Shown: positions 10,434 through 20,300 of the stretch, piece by piece
Position numbering within the stretch: the stretch's first letter is position 1
Layout: the number at the start of each line of letters is the position of its first letter
Origin: Cladocopium goreaui
Lineage: Eukaryota > Sar > Dinophyceae > Suessiales > Symbiodiniaceae
Length of the DNA: 64,000 nt
Direction of reading: 5' to 3'
Assembly (NCBI GenBank): GCA_947184155.2
Contig: CAMXCT020001763.1
Span: forward strand, 62,001-126,000
Translations under genes and position numbers: made by a program
The notes under the pieces: generated by a model
What the model saw: only the letters and a program-made list of their open reading frames with translations
Told to the model about the DNA's origin: nothing
The model's database searches: none

Positions 10434-10846
10434 CTTGACCCAAACTCGGCTGAACTTTTGCGCTCAACTGCAACGATGTCTGATCCAACGCGAGCTTTGC
10501 TCAGCGTTCCAAGCAAAAGTGTGCAGTGATGGGACAAAAGACCAATGCAGCACAATACTACCTCAACCAACAAAGTCTTCGCAAGTTGGATATTAAGATA
10601 ATAAAGTGCAATTGAAATTAATTCAAGTTGTGTTGAAGTTCGGATGCAATACGGCTTCGCTAGCGGTAATGACCCTAGCTCTGACCGCAAAACAACACTG
10701 AACTAAAAACAAAAGGCAAAAGGCAATTGGACAATGGACACTTGGCAAGCGACAAGGACAGACCGACGAACGTAGCGAGCAAGCTCAGCTACCTCGGCGT
10801 TGAAAGCTTATCGGATGCTGTAGGACCACTGGACTTGTGCCAGGGC
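10434..10846 (-). other. Spacer between ORF1 and Gag-Pol
   Basis: 413 bp separate the ORF1 stop from the Gag-Pol ATG, with no overlapping frame that would allow simple readthrough. Gag-Pol must therefore be translated from its own start or from a processed RNA. Dinoflagellates trans-splice a leader onto mRNAs, so an AG acceptor in this spacer is a plausible mechanism (inference). Confidence 0.5.
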
Positions 10847-13800
10847 CTACCAAAGCGACCTATCGTCCTGGCCCCCAAAGTTGGGGTAGAATTGCTCGGT
10901 CCTAAGAGGAACTGGGTGGCGAGAGTGCAGGATCTGGCTGACCCCTTCGAGCCGGATCCAGTCCTCTACCTCTGCAATCCAGCAGAGTTCCCTGTCAGAA
11001 CGCCCCTCTGATCGGATGGTTTTAATGCCGAGTTGCCTGCACTCGTTCAGGATGTCAGAACGGTCGTCGATGAGACAATGTGCCTGAAGAGCGGAGATGA
11101 TAGAGGATTTGCCCTGCCTACCGCAAGGATAGCGTGCCAGGTGCACTTCTCTAAACGGCAAACCTTCTGCGATCAATTGGCTAATCACGTGCTCAGCACC
11201 GGCCTTGGTGCTGTCAATCTTAGATTGGCCGGCGTATGAGACAATGTGGAACTCAATTTGATTACCAGCAATCCTAGTCAATGTCCGAAGCTTATCAACT
11301 AAATGGGAAGACAATTCACCAACGGGGTTGAGAGCTTGGTCAATGGTATCGTGCCAGTCGATACAAACAACTATGTTGGATGTATTAACGTGGACTACCT
11401 TAGAGACTAAGTTGGGTTGATGCTGGTAATGTCGCGGCACAGAGCCAGCGACCCCCTCTGGCCGATCTGGTGTTGGGTCAGGTAAAGGCCGCCCACGGAC
11501 GTGGGGTGCAAGGCCGGATCCTGAACTTGGTGCCTCTTGCTGTTGCTGTTGTCCTTCGGGATCAAGTGGAGGAAGATCTCGGGACGGTTGACCAGCAGGT
11601 CTTGGCCCCCCAATTCCTGGCGGAGGAGGTTTTACGGGCTTAAGATGAGCTGGATTAGGGGGAACTGGCCTATTAGGTCTTGGGGGAATTACCACAGGTG
11701 CAGCAGGTGCAGCAGGTGCTGCAGGCGCAATTGACACAGGTGGATGTTTCCAAGGCAGATTCTTCTTTTTCTCTGGAGCTGGTGGTAAGGGTTCTGGCCT
11801 TTGGGGCGCGTCGGGGACAGCAGCCCCCTTTGCACGGATTGGCACAGGAACGGAACTAGCTCTTTTGCGAGACTTAGATGAAATCTTATTTGAAATTGGT
11901 ACTTCCCTTCCCCTTGATGTTCTGGCAGCAACTGCGGGCGCAGTTTCGGCTGAGGGTGCTCTTGATCTGGATCGCGCAACGGGAGAGCCGGCTGGCTCTG
12001 ATGCAGTCTCTGTCGCGACACGGGCTGTGTCAGCGACCCCAGTTCCAGCACTTTGCAAGGACTGCCTCCAGGGAGGATAAGCTGAACTACTAGAACTGCT
12101 TAATGGGGGAACAGTCAAAGATGGTACTGTAGGGGCTGCAGGTGGTGTTGGTGCAGCAGAAACTGGATCTTTTCTGGGCTGTGCCGGCTTATCACGTTGG
12201 ATTCGAGAGGTTCTTATGTTAGGACGCTGTCTCTTTGGTGGAGACTCAATTGGACGGGCAGGGGTGCGCTCAGCGAAGCCAGCGTCGAACGGTTCTTGCT
12301 GGCCGACAAATGCCTGACCTGATGAAACAAACCTGGCGGTTCGAGTCTCAGCAGTTTCAGAGCCCTCAGATTCTGTACCGGGGTTATTGGTGTCAAGATT
12401 ATAAACACTATTGGGGTCTAAATTACTTGAACCAAGAACAGTCCGATGGGATCTAAGTGCAGGATCACGCCACAACGAGTCGGGAAGCTCGTGTGGGTTT
12501 ACCCCAAGCTCTGGTGCCTCGGCGTGAGGAACAATAAACGGCAAAGTCTGCGGCGCGTACGCGATCGGAGGATCAGCGACCCTAGCCCAGGTGCCAGCGG
12601 AGTCAATTCTAATTTCGGGGTAACCGTGCACTTGAGGTCTTAAAGCAAGAGGTCTTCTAGAAACACCGGTTATGGCACGGGCTCTAAAAAGTTCTTGATT
12701 AAGTTCGATTCGTTCACGGGTTTCCCTTGGGACTAGATTGACAGGCAATGGCGGATTGGACCTAGTTCTTTTAGGCCTACGACGGCGCGTGGAAACCTCA
12801 CGGCCGTGCTCTGTTGTTGTGAAGTCAGGGAATTCAGGTTCTGCCTCGGCCTCAACCTCAACTTCAACCACTTCGTCCTCCTCTAAAACTTCCTCTTCCT
12901 CTTCCTCCTCCACCCACTGCTCCTCTTCAGGCGGCGGATCGTTGGGATCCTCCGGAGCAGCCTCTTCTCGCGCCTCTGCTGGTTGGGAGCTGCGGGCAGC
13001 GAGCTCCTGTGCAGTTGGCGGCGGATGAGATGGTGGTGGTGGTAAGGGTGGTTGTTTATGAGCAGGCGGACTAGGGGGAATGTTATTAGGTGGAGGTGGC
13101 AAACTTTGAATTCTATCTGCAAGGGTTGTGGCACTAGAATCAGGAGCTTTGGGCCTAGCTTTAGCTGGTGGCTTAGCAGGGCTAGCAACTGGGACTGGTG
13201 CTACGTCGCGCCCAAAGGCAGCGACCCCTTGAGAATCTGACTTTGGGGCTTGTGGGACTGGATGGACAGAGACAGTAACCCTTGGACGCGGTGGCACTGC
13301 TGGCTCAGGTGGCCTTCTCAAAGAAGGTTGCCAGTTCGGCGGTGGGTGCCCAGGCTCTTTGGGTCCTTGCTGGACCGGAGTCGGATCTGTGCCTCCACTT
13401 GCCGCGCCAGCAACGGGTGTTGCGGCAGCAGGCCTTACCGCTTTTGGACGGGGTTGCTGCTGTGGGCCTATGTATCTATAATACCTATCCCACTCTTCTG
13501 GGCGCGGGTGCTCTGCCCCTAGGATGCGTTGGTTGATGATCCTTTTTGGGGGTAGTTCACCAGAGTTTATCACTTGTTCGGCGTGTGAAGTACCTCTGCG
13601 CCTGTCCAAACCGTAGATGTGAGCCCACTCTTTGTAAGGGATGAGGATCTGGTAGGCCAAAGCTAAACACTGTGATGTTGGGGACTCCTCAACAAGTCTT
13701 GAATGAAGAGCTATCAACCAGCGAGTGCTTTCGTCGGCGTATTCGTAAGAAATCTTTCTTAACCAAAAGCCACCTACGATATCCCCTCCAGAGTTATGGT

Positions 13801-14431
13801 AAAGCCAATTTTGGTATGCCTCGAAGTCGTTCCACCAAGCTCGCTTTGCTTCTTGCCACCTGGTTGTGGCACCACCCCTGCTGGATCGAACCCTTGGTCG
13901 ATGGGCTGTTGATGAACTAGCGGGGGAATGTCCTACTTGGATAGGATCGGCACCTGGGTCAACAAGATTAGGGCTAGTTGGTGGTGGGACTATTTGATCG
14001 GGGCAACTAGTGTTGGCTTCTGTCGCGACACCGGATGTGTCAGCGACCGCAGGCTCAGGCACGGATGCAGATGGTTCGGATGCAACGGATGCTTCTCCTA
14101 CTGGACCCGCCTCGTCACCTAAACCTAAAAGATCTGTTGTTTCAGCTTGATGATCAGTTTCCTCAACTCCGATGTCTACGTGCTCTGAAGGTGATTCTTG
14201 AAGATCAGGTTGAACGTCCTCCTCCTTAGCTTGATCAAGGTCCGTGAAAGCTGCCTCAGCTGGATTGTCCAAGTCTGTGGGAACCTCCAAAAATGTTTGA
14301 TCAGAAGTCGAATGTCCAAGCTCACCCTCTGTCGCGACAGGCTCGTCAGCGACCACCTCCGGAACACCAATTGCAGAAAGGACCGCGTTGAGCGACTCGG
14401 CCTCTTGAATCTCTTCCTTGACCTGGGTCAA
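10847..14431 (-). CDS. Retrotransposon ORF1 protein with C-terminal HAD-like domain
   Basis: 1194 aa, counted from a TTG at 14431; the frame is open back to a TAG at 14501-14503 and the true start may lie in another frame (see 14433-14630). The N-terminus is acidic and carries repeated VAD...VAT peptides encoded by the micro-hairpins. Around aa 185-330 there is a Trp/Tyr-rich block (TRWQEAKRAWWNDFEAY, GGFWLRKISYEYADES). Then come long Pro/Ala-rich and Glu-rich linkers. The C-terminus has HAD-phosphatase-like signatures: motif I VCIDWHDTID (Asp 1025, Asp 1028), motif II-like FHIVSYAG, and motif IV CLIDDRSD (Asp 1122-1123). Motif I is D-x-x-D rather than the family's D-x-D, so catalysis is uncertain. 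The fold call is mine from motif order. Copia elements do not normally carry an ORF of this size ahead of gag, and its role is unknown. Confidence 0.75.
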   Translation of the reverse strand: MTQVKEEIQEAESLNAVLSAIGVPEVVADEPVATEGELGHSTSDQTFLEVPTDLDNPAEAAFTDLDQAKEEDVQPDLQESPSEHVDIGVEETDHQAETTDLLGLGDEAGPVGEASVASEPSASVPEPAVADTSGVATEANTSCPDQIVPPPTSPNLVDPGADPIQVGHSPASSSTAHRPRVRSSRGGATTRWQEAKRAWWNDFEAYQNWLYHNSGGDIVGGFWLRKISYEYADESTRWLIALHSRLVEESPTSQCLALAYQILIPYKEWAHIYGLDRRRGTSHAEQVINSGELPPKRIINQRILGAEHPRPEEWDRYYRYIGPQQQPRPKAVRPAAATPVAGAASGGTDPTPVQQGPKEPGHPPPNWQPSLRRPPEPAVPPRPRVTVSVHPVPQAPKSDSQGVAAFGRDVAPVPVASPAKPPAKARPKAPDSSATTLADRIQSLPPPPNNIPPSPPAHKQPPLPPPPSHPPPTAQELAARSSQPAEAREEAAPEDPNDPPPEEEQWVEEEEEEEVLEEDEVVEVEVEAEAEPEFPDFTTTEHGREVSTRRRRPKRTRSNPPLPVNLVPRETRERIELNQELFRARAITGVSRRPLALRPQVHGYPEIRIDSAGTWARVADPPIAYAPQTLPFIVPHAEAPELGVNPHELPDSLWRDPALRSHRTVLGSSNLDPNSVYNLDTNNPGTESEGSETAETRTARFVSSGQAFVGQQEPFDAGFAERTPARPIESPPKRQRPNIRTSRIQRDKPAQPRKDPVSAAPTPPAAPTVPSLTVPPLSSSSSSAYPPWRQSLQSAGTGVADTARVATETASEPAGSPVARSRSRAPSAETAPAVAARTSRGREVPISNKISSKSRKRASSVPVPIRAKGAAVPDAPQRPEPLPPAPEKKKNLPWKHPPVSIAPAAPAAPAAPVVIPPRPNRPVPPNPAHLKPVKPPPPGIGGPRPAGQPSRDLPPLDPEGQQQQQEAPSSGSGLAPHVRGRPLPDPTPDRPEGVAGSVPRHYQHQPNLVSKVVHVNTSNIVVCIDWHDTIDQALNPVGELSSHLVDKLRTLTRIAGNQIEFHIVSYAGQSKIDSTKAGAEHVISQLIAEGLPFREVHLARYPCGRQGKSSIISALQAHCLIDDRSDILNECRQLGIKTIRSEGRSDRELCWIAEVEDWIRLEGVSQILHSRHPVPLRTEQFYPNFGGQDDRSLW

Positions 14432-14432
14432 T

Positions 14433-14630
14433 TCAAGTCCTCCAGAAGGCGCGGGCGCGGTGGACCCCAGAAAGATCGGCCCAGTTTCTGGACTCCTCAG
14501 CTACCGGTTCAACAGTCGATGGAAGATTTTCTTCAACACCTTCTGCTTCACCAGCCGCTTCGGATCCGTCTGCTGGTGTTTCCGTCGCGACGTAATCGTC
14601 AGCGACTTCGTCCGACCCTTCTGCAGGCAT
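14433..14630 (-). CDS. Probable true N-terminus of ORF1, in a different frame
   Basis: A 65-codon frame with a real ATG (MPAEGSDEVADDYVATE...) ends at 14433, just where the ORF1 frame becomes open. It shares ORF1's acidic composition and its VADxxVATE peptide, so the two were probably one protein. The join needs a frame change in about 14435-14500. That could be programmed frameshifting, a small intron, or a recent indel. Confidence 0.45.
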   Translation of the reverse strand: MPAEGSDEVADDYVATETPADGSEAAGEAEGVEENLPSTVEPVAEESRNWADLSGVHRARAFWRT

Positions 14631-14739
14631 GCAACAATGACAGACAGTGAGCGAAGCGAAACCGGGGGCCTAGACCAGTTGTGGTAGGAATAAAACCCCA
14701 AAAGGCGAAACAAACAAGAAAACAAGCCTTACGGCTGAT

Positions 14740-15067
14740 AAGGGGGGTCGAACCAAGTGTGTTCCTACCACAACCCTTCAACATAAACAAAACCAACCAA
14801 GCACACGCTCTTTTGTGCGCTTGAGCCACCGGGTCGGCAGCGTACCTAGTCACCCCCTGACCCTGGTTGTTGTTAGGGTTAGGGGAAAGTACCTACCTCT
14901 ACCTATGACTACTACATCTACTTAACGCTTCTAAGTAGATGGCATTAGCTGTACATATCGGGGATATCTACTAGGAGTGTATTGGACTCATAGCTAGGGC
15001 ATAACTACCTACACTGGACCTACTACCTATGCTATACATAGTGGGGCTCAGGGGTCGGTATATTTCA
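14740..15067 (-). repeat. 5' LTR of the copia element
   Basis: Same 328-bp sequence as 2092-2419, with no difference seen by eye. Upstream in the element sense is (TA)n target DNA. Downstream the sequence begins TATCAGCCGTAAGG and has no standard TGG primer binding site, so priming by an internal tRNA fragment or another primer is possible. Confidence 0.93.
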
Positions 15068-15069
15068 AC

Positions 15070-15194
15070 TATATATATATATATTATGTATATATATATT
15101 ATGTATATATATATATGCTATATATATATATTATGTATTATATGTATATATTATATATATCTAACACATACATGTATCTGTATAATATAACATG

Positions 15195-15227
<33 letters not shown>

Positions 15228-15230
15228 GTG
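15070..15230. repeat. (TA)n microsatellite at the insertion site
   Basis: TA, TATTATG and TATATG tracts directly abut the right LTR. They resemble the tract left of the other LTR, so the element was probably inserted into one TA-rich locus. Confidence 0.85.
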
Positions 15231-15541
15231 TTCAACTCATTCGCTCCACAAGTTCGTCGTATTACGTACAATTCCGCTATAGGAATATCCGTTGCTATCC
15301 ATTCACGTCCTTCAGTCCTGCCTCTTCAGAATCAGAATATGACATAAATCTAATCATCACTAGGGGGATGAAATAAGATCATCGCAAATTAAAATGAACA
15401 CAAAACAACCCAAAGACAAGGTTGGGAAAAAAAAAAAAACATGCCCGAGTTGGATTGTAAACCCGCCTTCTCGTTATCTAACCTATGCCCAAAGTAACCA
15501 TCCATCATCATTATCATCACATCTGCTGTGGTTTTGCTGCC

Positions 15542-15609
15542 GGGAAGCTGAGTCAAGGCGGAGTTTGCAGGGCTTGCGGGGAAGTGTGTAAAACCTCGAA
15601 TTGCGGCAG
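15542..15609 (+). other. Candidate Cys-rich exon
   Basis: The plus frame reads GVCRACGEVCKTSNCGR and runs into AG|GTGCCA, a possible donor. The C-x2-C-x3-C-x4-C spacing recalls the first half of a CXXC zinc finger. I found no second half downstream, and the minus strand is open too. Weak call. Confidence 0.2.
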
Positions 15610-16774
15610 GTGCCAAGGACGTCTTTTGTTTGAACAGTGAGGCAAAATCTTTGGTTTCATTGTGAATCCTAATGTGTTCTATTGTTTCCTATCATAAGGT
15701 CGCCAATTGGAAGGTATACGGTACACACCAATTTCGGACACACCCATGTATCAAATTGAAGGTCAAAGACTTTTTGTTCCAAGTGTCTCTCCTGCCACAA
15801 AGAAAGACATTGGATGTGGCACAAAATGCATCAAAATGCAGTGGAAAACAGGCCGCCCGCACCAGGACAGATTATAGAGGAAAACATGACATTCCTACCC
15901 CTGCCTTCCAGTGGCCTTCCAGCAGAAATCCCTTCACAGCTGTAGAAACCCAGCAAAGAGGACAGGGATGACCATCATTGGGACCCCAGCCCTCAAGTGG
16001 TTTAGCTTGATTTGGGTCACCATCAGATTTCAAATCACAGTCACGCATCAGGTCGTGGTTTTCCCACACGTTCCAATACTTTCGGGCTGGTGTCGCTTAA
16101 GAGAGAAACTGCTTCACAGAGCTGAGGTAATTTGTGAACTCCCAGTTGGTGGAAGTAATCCCCTTGTGTCCCATCGTATAATTACCCATAAATTGCTGGT
16201 AAATCTGACTCTTTGGGAGCCCATTCTATACATCCTCTATATCGAACCACCACCCGAGAGGACAAGGAACTCTTGACGCCCGAGGTATCTGAGAGCGCCA
16301 ACTGAAATAGGTGGACCTCGCACCGTGCTTGGGCCAAAGAGGGATTGACCTGCCAAACTGTAATTTGGGTTGGTGTGGCATGATCAAGTACCATCATTTA
16401 CTGTCATTTACTGTCATTTAGCATGGTTTCCGGACATTTATGGTCCGGGGTAGCCTCTATATTTGGATCAACCTAAGCTCCTTGAAATGGACGTGTCAAA
16501 CATGCTCTATATCTCCTTCCGGGAGGATCTCTGAAGCTTTAGACTGTGGGGTCAGAAAAAAAACACAGTTTTGCGGAATAGGAACCAACTTATCTAGAAG
16601 CAGTGGGCCAAGTTGTCAATTTCTCTCGTATCTCATGCAATATCAAAAATCAAGAAAAATATGCTGATGCACGGAAATTGCCAAACAACAACGCTCCAGA
16701 ATTGTCACAAGCCTATTCTGTCTCGTGACCCAACTGGGTAGATTCTGGGTAAATACCCCCGAGCTATTCATTGT
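15610..16774. other. Spacer with coding-like islands, no gene assigned
   Basis: Minus-strand frames at about 15870-16075 (GWGPNDGHPCPLCWV) and 16180-16400 (PRASRVPCPLGWW) look coding, but I could not chain them with neighbours or identify a family. Plus frames over the same DNA are also open. Confidence 0.3.
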
Positions 16775-16824
16775 CATCACTTACCATCACTTACCATCAC
16801 TTACCATCACTTACCATCACTTAC
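16775..16824. repeat. 10-bp tandem repeat CATCACTTAC x5
   Basis: Five perfect head-to-tail copies of a 10-bp unit. Confidence 0.95.
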
Positions 16825-16991
16825 CTATGTTAAACCGGGTTGTTCAATGCACTTTGTGCTTACCAAGTCATCAGAAAATAAGCATTTTATAACCTCAAAA
16901 TCTGCGCCAAAACCCTATCATTCATTAAAACAGCTATATGAGAGGACGTACGTTGAGATATCAACACCTCCAACATGTCATAAGTTATAAG

Positions 16992-17106
16992 TTACCCTCT
17001 GGTAAATTAACATAGCTATTGAACATGGCAAATTATAGTTGATTTACGAATTAAACATGGTGCTTTTCCATAAATATGTTATGTTATGTTGGTTTACCAG
17101 AGGCTA
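16992..17106. mobile_element. MITE family A copy (A1)
   Basis: Starts TACCCTCTGGTAAATTAACA and ends GTTTACCAGAGGCTA, a near-perfect terminal inverted repeat of about 25 bp. Internal AT-rich arms also pair. It lies 3 bp from a family B copy (17110). Confidence 0.8.
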
Positions 17107-17109
17107 TAT

Positions 17110-17217
17110 CTGGTTGGTGGTATACCTACCCCTCTGACAATATGAAAGTGAGTTGGGATGATGACATTCCCAATATGATGGGAAAGCATAAAATTCATAT
17201 TCCAAACCAGCAACCAG
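17110..17217. mobile_element. MITE family B copy (B2)
   Basis: CTGGTTGGTGGTATACC at the left end pairs with the right end AAACCAGCAACCAG. The core is GTTGGGATGATGACATTCCC. Confidence 0.8.
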
Positions 17218-17340
17218 CATTTATAGATTGGGATTTTCCCATCAAAAAACCATCCATTTGTTGGGTATCTCATCCCATAGACATCACATCCCTATTACCA
17301 TTGCCATACCTGGGGGCTAACTCCTACCATCGGCTCCCAG

Positions 17341-20300
17341 GCTCCGCCGTCAGCACACCAGGTGACCTGGGATCGGATCGGAGACGCACGGAGAAGACCA
17401 CGGTGCCCCCGTTGGTGAACGAAGTTGGGATCTACATCACAGATGGGGATTTATAACCATTATAACCTTGGGTAACATAACCTTGGGGATCTATAACCAT
17501 TGGGAATTTATCATAATAAACTGGGTAACATAACCTTGGGATCTATAAGTTGCCCCAATAAATAGTTTACCAGAGGGTAACATAACCATGGGGATTTATA
17601 ACCATGGAATACCTTGGGAAATAAATTCATATAACTACAATAAAATGGTGAATTCATCTATCAATGGACAAAGTAGATATATAAGCTTTATAGATGAATA
17701 CTGCTTGGTGGGATCCAAGTTGGGATCATTATCCACAGAATATCAGGGAGATATAACTAAATATAATCTGGTTGGTGGTATACCTACCATCTTGAAAAAT
17801 GATGGAGTTCGTCAATGGGAAGGATGACATCCCATATATGAAATGGAAAATTAAAAGCCATGTTCCAAACCACCAACCAGAAATCGTTTGTGGTAGCTGT
17901 CTAATTATAGGCAATAGGGTAATCAAATGTCTATAATTAGTTAGTTTACTCCAATAAATATATAGGGTTTATGGATGTTTATTGGATGATGTTGGAAAAT
18001 AATGGTAATATATATATATATATTATATATCTATAGACATCTATACTTCATAGGGGTTACCAACTTAAAGATCTTAAAACTTCAGGGCATAATTAGCCCC
18101 GCCAGGGATTTGGATCGTTGGATATCACGTGGGATTGCAATGGATGTTTCCCCTCAGATAAAACTCTCTGGCAATCACGGCTGGGAAATGCCGAACGAAA
18201 TAAATATGGAGAACATTCTTAACTGGTTGGTGGTTTTAACATGTTTTAACCATCTTGAAACATATTAGTCAATGGGAAGGATTATCCCATATAATTATTA
18301 TGGAACATAAAACATGTTTGAAACCACCAACCAGTTAAAGATAGTTAAAGTAAATGGACCATTTTCCAGCCAGCCATGTTTGATTACCAAACATGACCCT
18401 CGTCAACAGGAGCAAATGCCTCACTACCTGGATCGCCAAACAGCTCAGATACTTGTCTCTGCATACCTTCTCTTGCCTGCCCTGGCCTACCGCATTTGTT
18501 GATCTCGATCTGACTGGTGAAACAACATGGATTTGCTGTTCAACTCCCAGTGCTTGTGGCGTTTTACATCTCTGAGTTTTTTGGTGAGTTCCCTGTGGTT
18601 GGTCAAACATCTCGATTCATAAAATGTGTGTGTGAAAACAGGTTTTCTTGGACTTTGAATGGCATGATTTCCATATTCTTCGTTCATCCAAGACTTTTAA
18701 GAACTCATTCCGTGGCTATAATCTCAGATCAAACATCTGGCCAAAGATTCATGCTTAGCTGGGTATTGCAATCGCCCATGGCAAAAATTACCATTTTGAA
18801 GTGACTACAGTGGCCACAAAAAAGGGCATCACAGGCAAACATGATGGTTGTAAATGGCGGATTTAACGATCAAACACGGGGAGTTTAGCTCTCAAACATG
18901 GGGACCATGTAGAAAAAACATGGATAAACACTGGATATGATCCACAAACACCAGGATTTCCCCAGATTCCATCCATGATCGGCAAATTCAGCCGGCCCAC
19001 GTTGTCTGAGTGGGAGGTCACCGGTAAGCCACCTTCTTTGCCTGGGGTCGCAACCATTCCAACCAGAAAAAATGGCCATTTCCGGTAATTACCTAGGACG
19101 TACTGTACCGAATAAAACTGTAGAAATCGGTGGTATCTCAGACATTTAGCACTAAACAAAAAATAGACAATAATATATGGATATAAATACATAAATAAAC
19201 AAATAAACAAATAAATGCATGTAGGTACCTCCAAGTTAGATTCCTGAAATGGCCACGGATATTTCCTTTTGGGTGTCTGAGAAAAAGGCGTAACTACAAC
19301 AAATGGTAATTTGAATAGGGGAAAATATGATGAACCACTCATTTGATGGGTCCCCGATTTTCAGAAAACCACAATGTGGGAATAGATCTAAAGCCTTCAA
19401 ATGAAACCTGTTGATTGCATGCATCTCACAATTGATGGCTGATGGCAGAAAATCCAATGGCAATTGAGGTACTAAAACTACCAATCCAGTTATAATATCG
19501 TCAGATTATAATAATGATAATAAACAGATATACATGTGTATATACATATACATACTCAGATATATAGTCAGATAGATAATCAGACATACAATCAGATATA
19601 ATCAGTACTTGAAGTAATTGTTCTGGGTACTTGGAGGGTCTAGGTAGATTGACTAATGCTACACATCAAAGCTTTCCCCGTCCATCCACTCCCCCGGCCG
19701 TCCAAGTTACAGCTCCGCAGCGCCATCTGAAACACTTCCGGCCTGGTAGAACTTCTGGAAAATGGTCGAAACATCTTGATTTAACCATGGAAAATGGGGA
19801 TTTAAACATTGATAATTTTGATTTAACATAATTTAACATAACATAATTTAACCATGAACAATTTGGGACTTGATCATGGAAATGTGGATTTAACATGATG
19901 TAACCATGGAGAACAGCAAATTTAACATTGGGAACTTGCATACAACCGACAATCCTTTCCTGAAACTTCACAAGAAATGGGCCAATGAGGCCGGAAGTCG
20001 ACAGCAACCATAGAAACCTCATTGTCGTTTTTAATGTGATAGTCAATCTGGTCCTGGATGAAGCAAACAGGACCACGGAGCTAACCTACCCCAGCGCTTA
20101 CATTCAGCTCGCCTAGTTCCGGAGACCCAAATCCTAGTTCTCAAATCGTTTGTTTGCAGGGGGCAATGTCGGGGGTTGACATCGCACCCCCACAACAAAG
20201 TTGAAGAAAGAGCAGTTGTAACAAGCGAGAAGGCTCACTGATTCCACTGACTCCCTTGAGCGAAAAAAGATGAAGCTCTTAGTCTTTAGCTAAAAAAAAG

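Larger units (their letters stand above)
2478..14607 (-). repeat. Dispersed directional micro-hairpin GTCGCG-N(7-15)-AGCGAC, 10 clear copies
   Basis: On the plus strand GTCGCG is followed after 7-15 bases by AGCGAC(C), at 2478-2505, 3844-3868, 7423-7443, 9978-9999, 11431-11453, 12012-12038, 13205-13226, 14022-14048, 14331-14354 and 14584-14607. A degenerate copy lies at about 12558-12581. In the element's sense each is GGTCGCT(G)...CGCGAC, a stem-loop always in the same orientation and with the same asymmetry. Copies occur in both ORFs, at the Gag-Pol stop, and in the short upstream frame. They are read in more than one codon phase: GTC GCT GAC in several, but GGG TCG CTG at 3844-3868. The conserved unit is therefore nucleic acid, not peptide. 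I found no equivalent copy outside the element. Confidence 0.8.
2092..15067 (-). mobile_element. Complete Ty1/copia-type LTR retrotransposon, about 13.0 kb
   Basis: This is a copia-order LTR retrotransposon read on the minus strand: 5' LTR (14740-15067), ORF1 (about 14630-10847), Gag-Pol (10433-2505), polypurine tract (about 2421-2433), 3' LTR (2092-2419). The two 328-bp LTRs align at a constant offset of 12648 bp, and I saw no mismatch. Gag-Pol is uninterrupted for 2642 codons. Together these indicate a very recent insertion that may still be competent. The element is about twice the length of a typical copia. The excess is the long Gag N-terminus, the extra domain between integrase and RT, and the whole upstream ORF1. 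It lies in TA microsatellite DNA. I could not see a clean target-site duplication, nor a TGG-type primer binding site after the 5' LTR; the sequence there starts TATCAGCCGTAAGGC on the minus strand. Confidence 0.93.

Noticed and set aside
15060..15075. Target-site duplication of the copia element
   Set aside because: Both flanks are TA-rich and no 4-6 bp direct repeat could be distinguished from the microsatellite.
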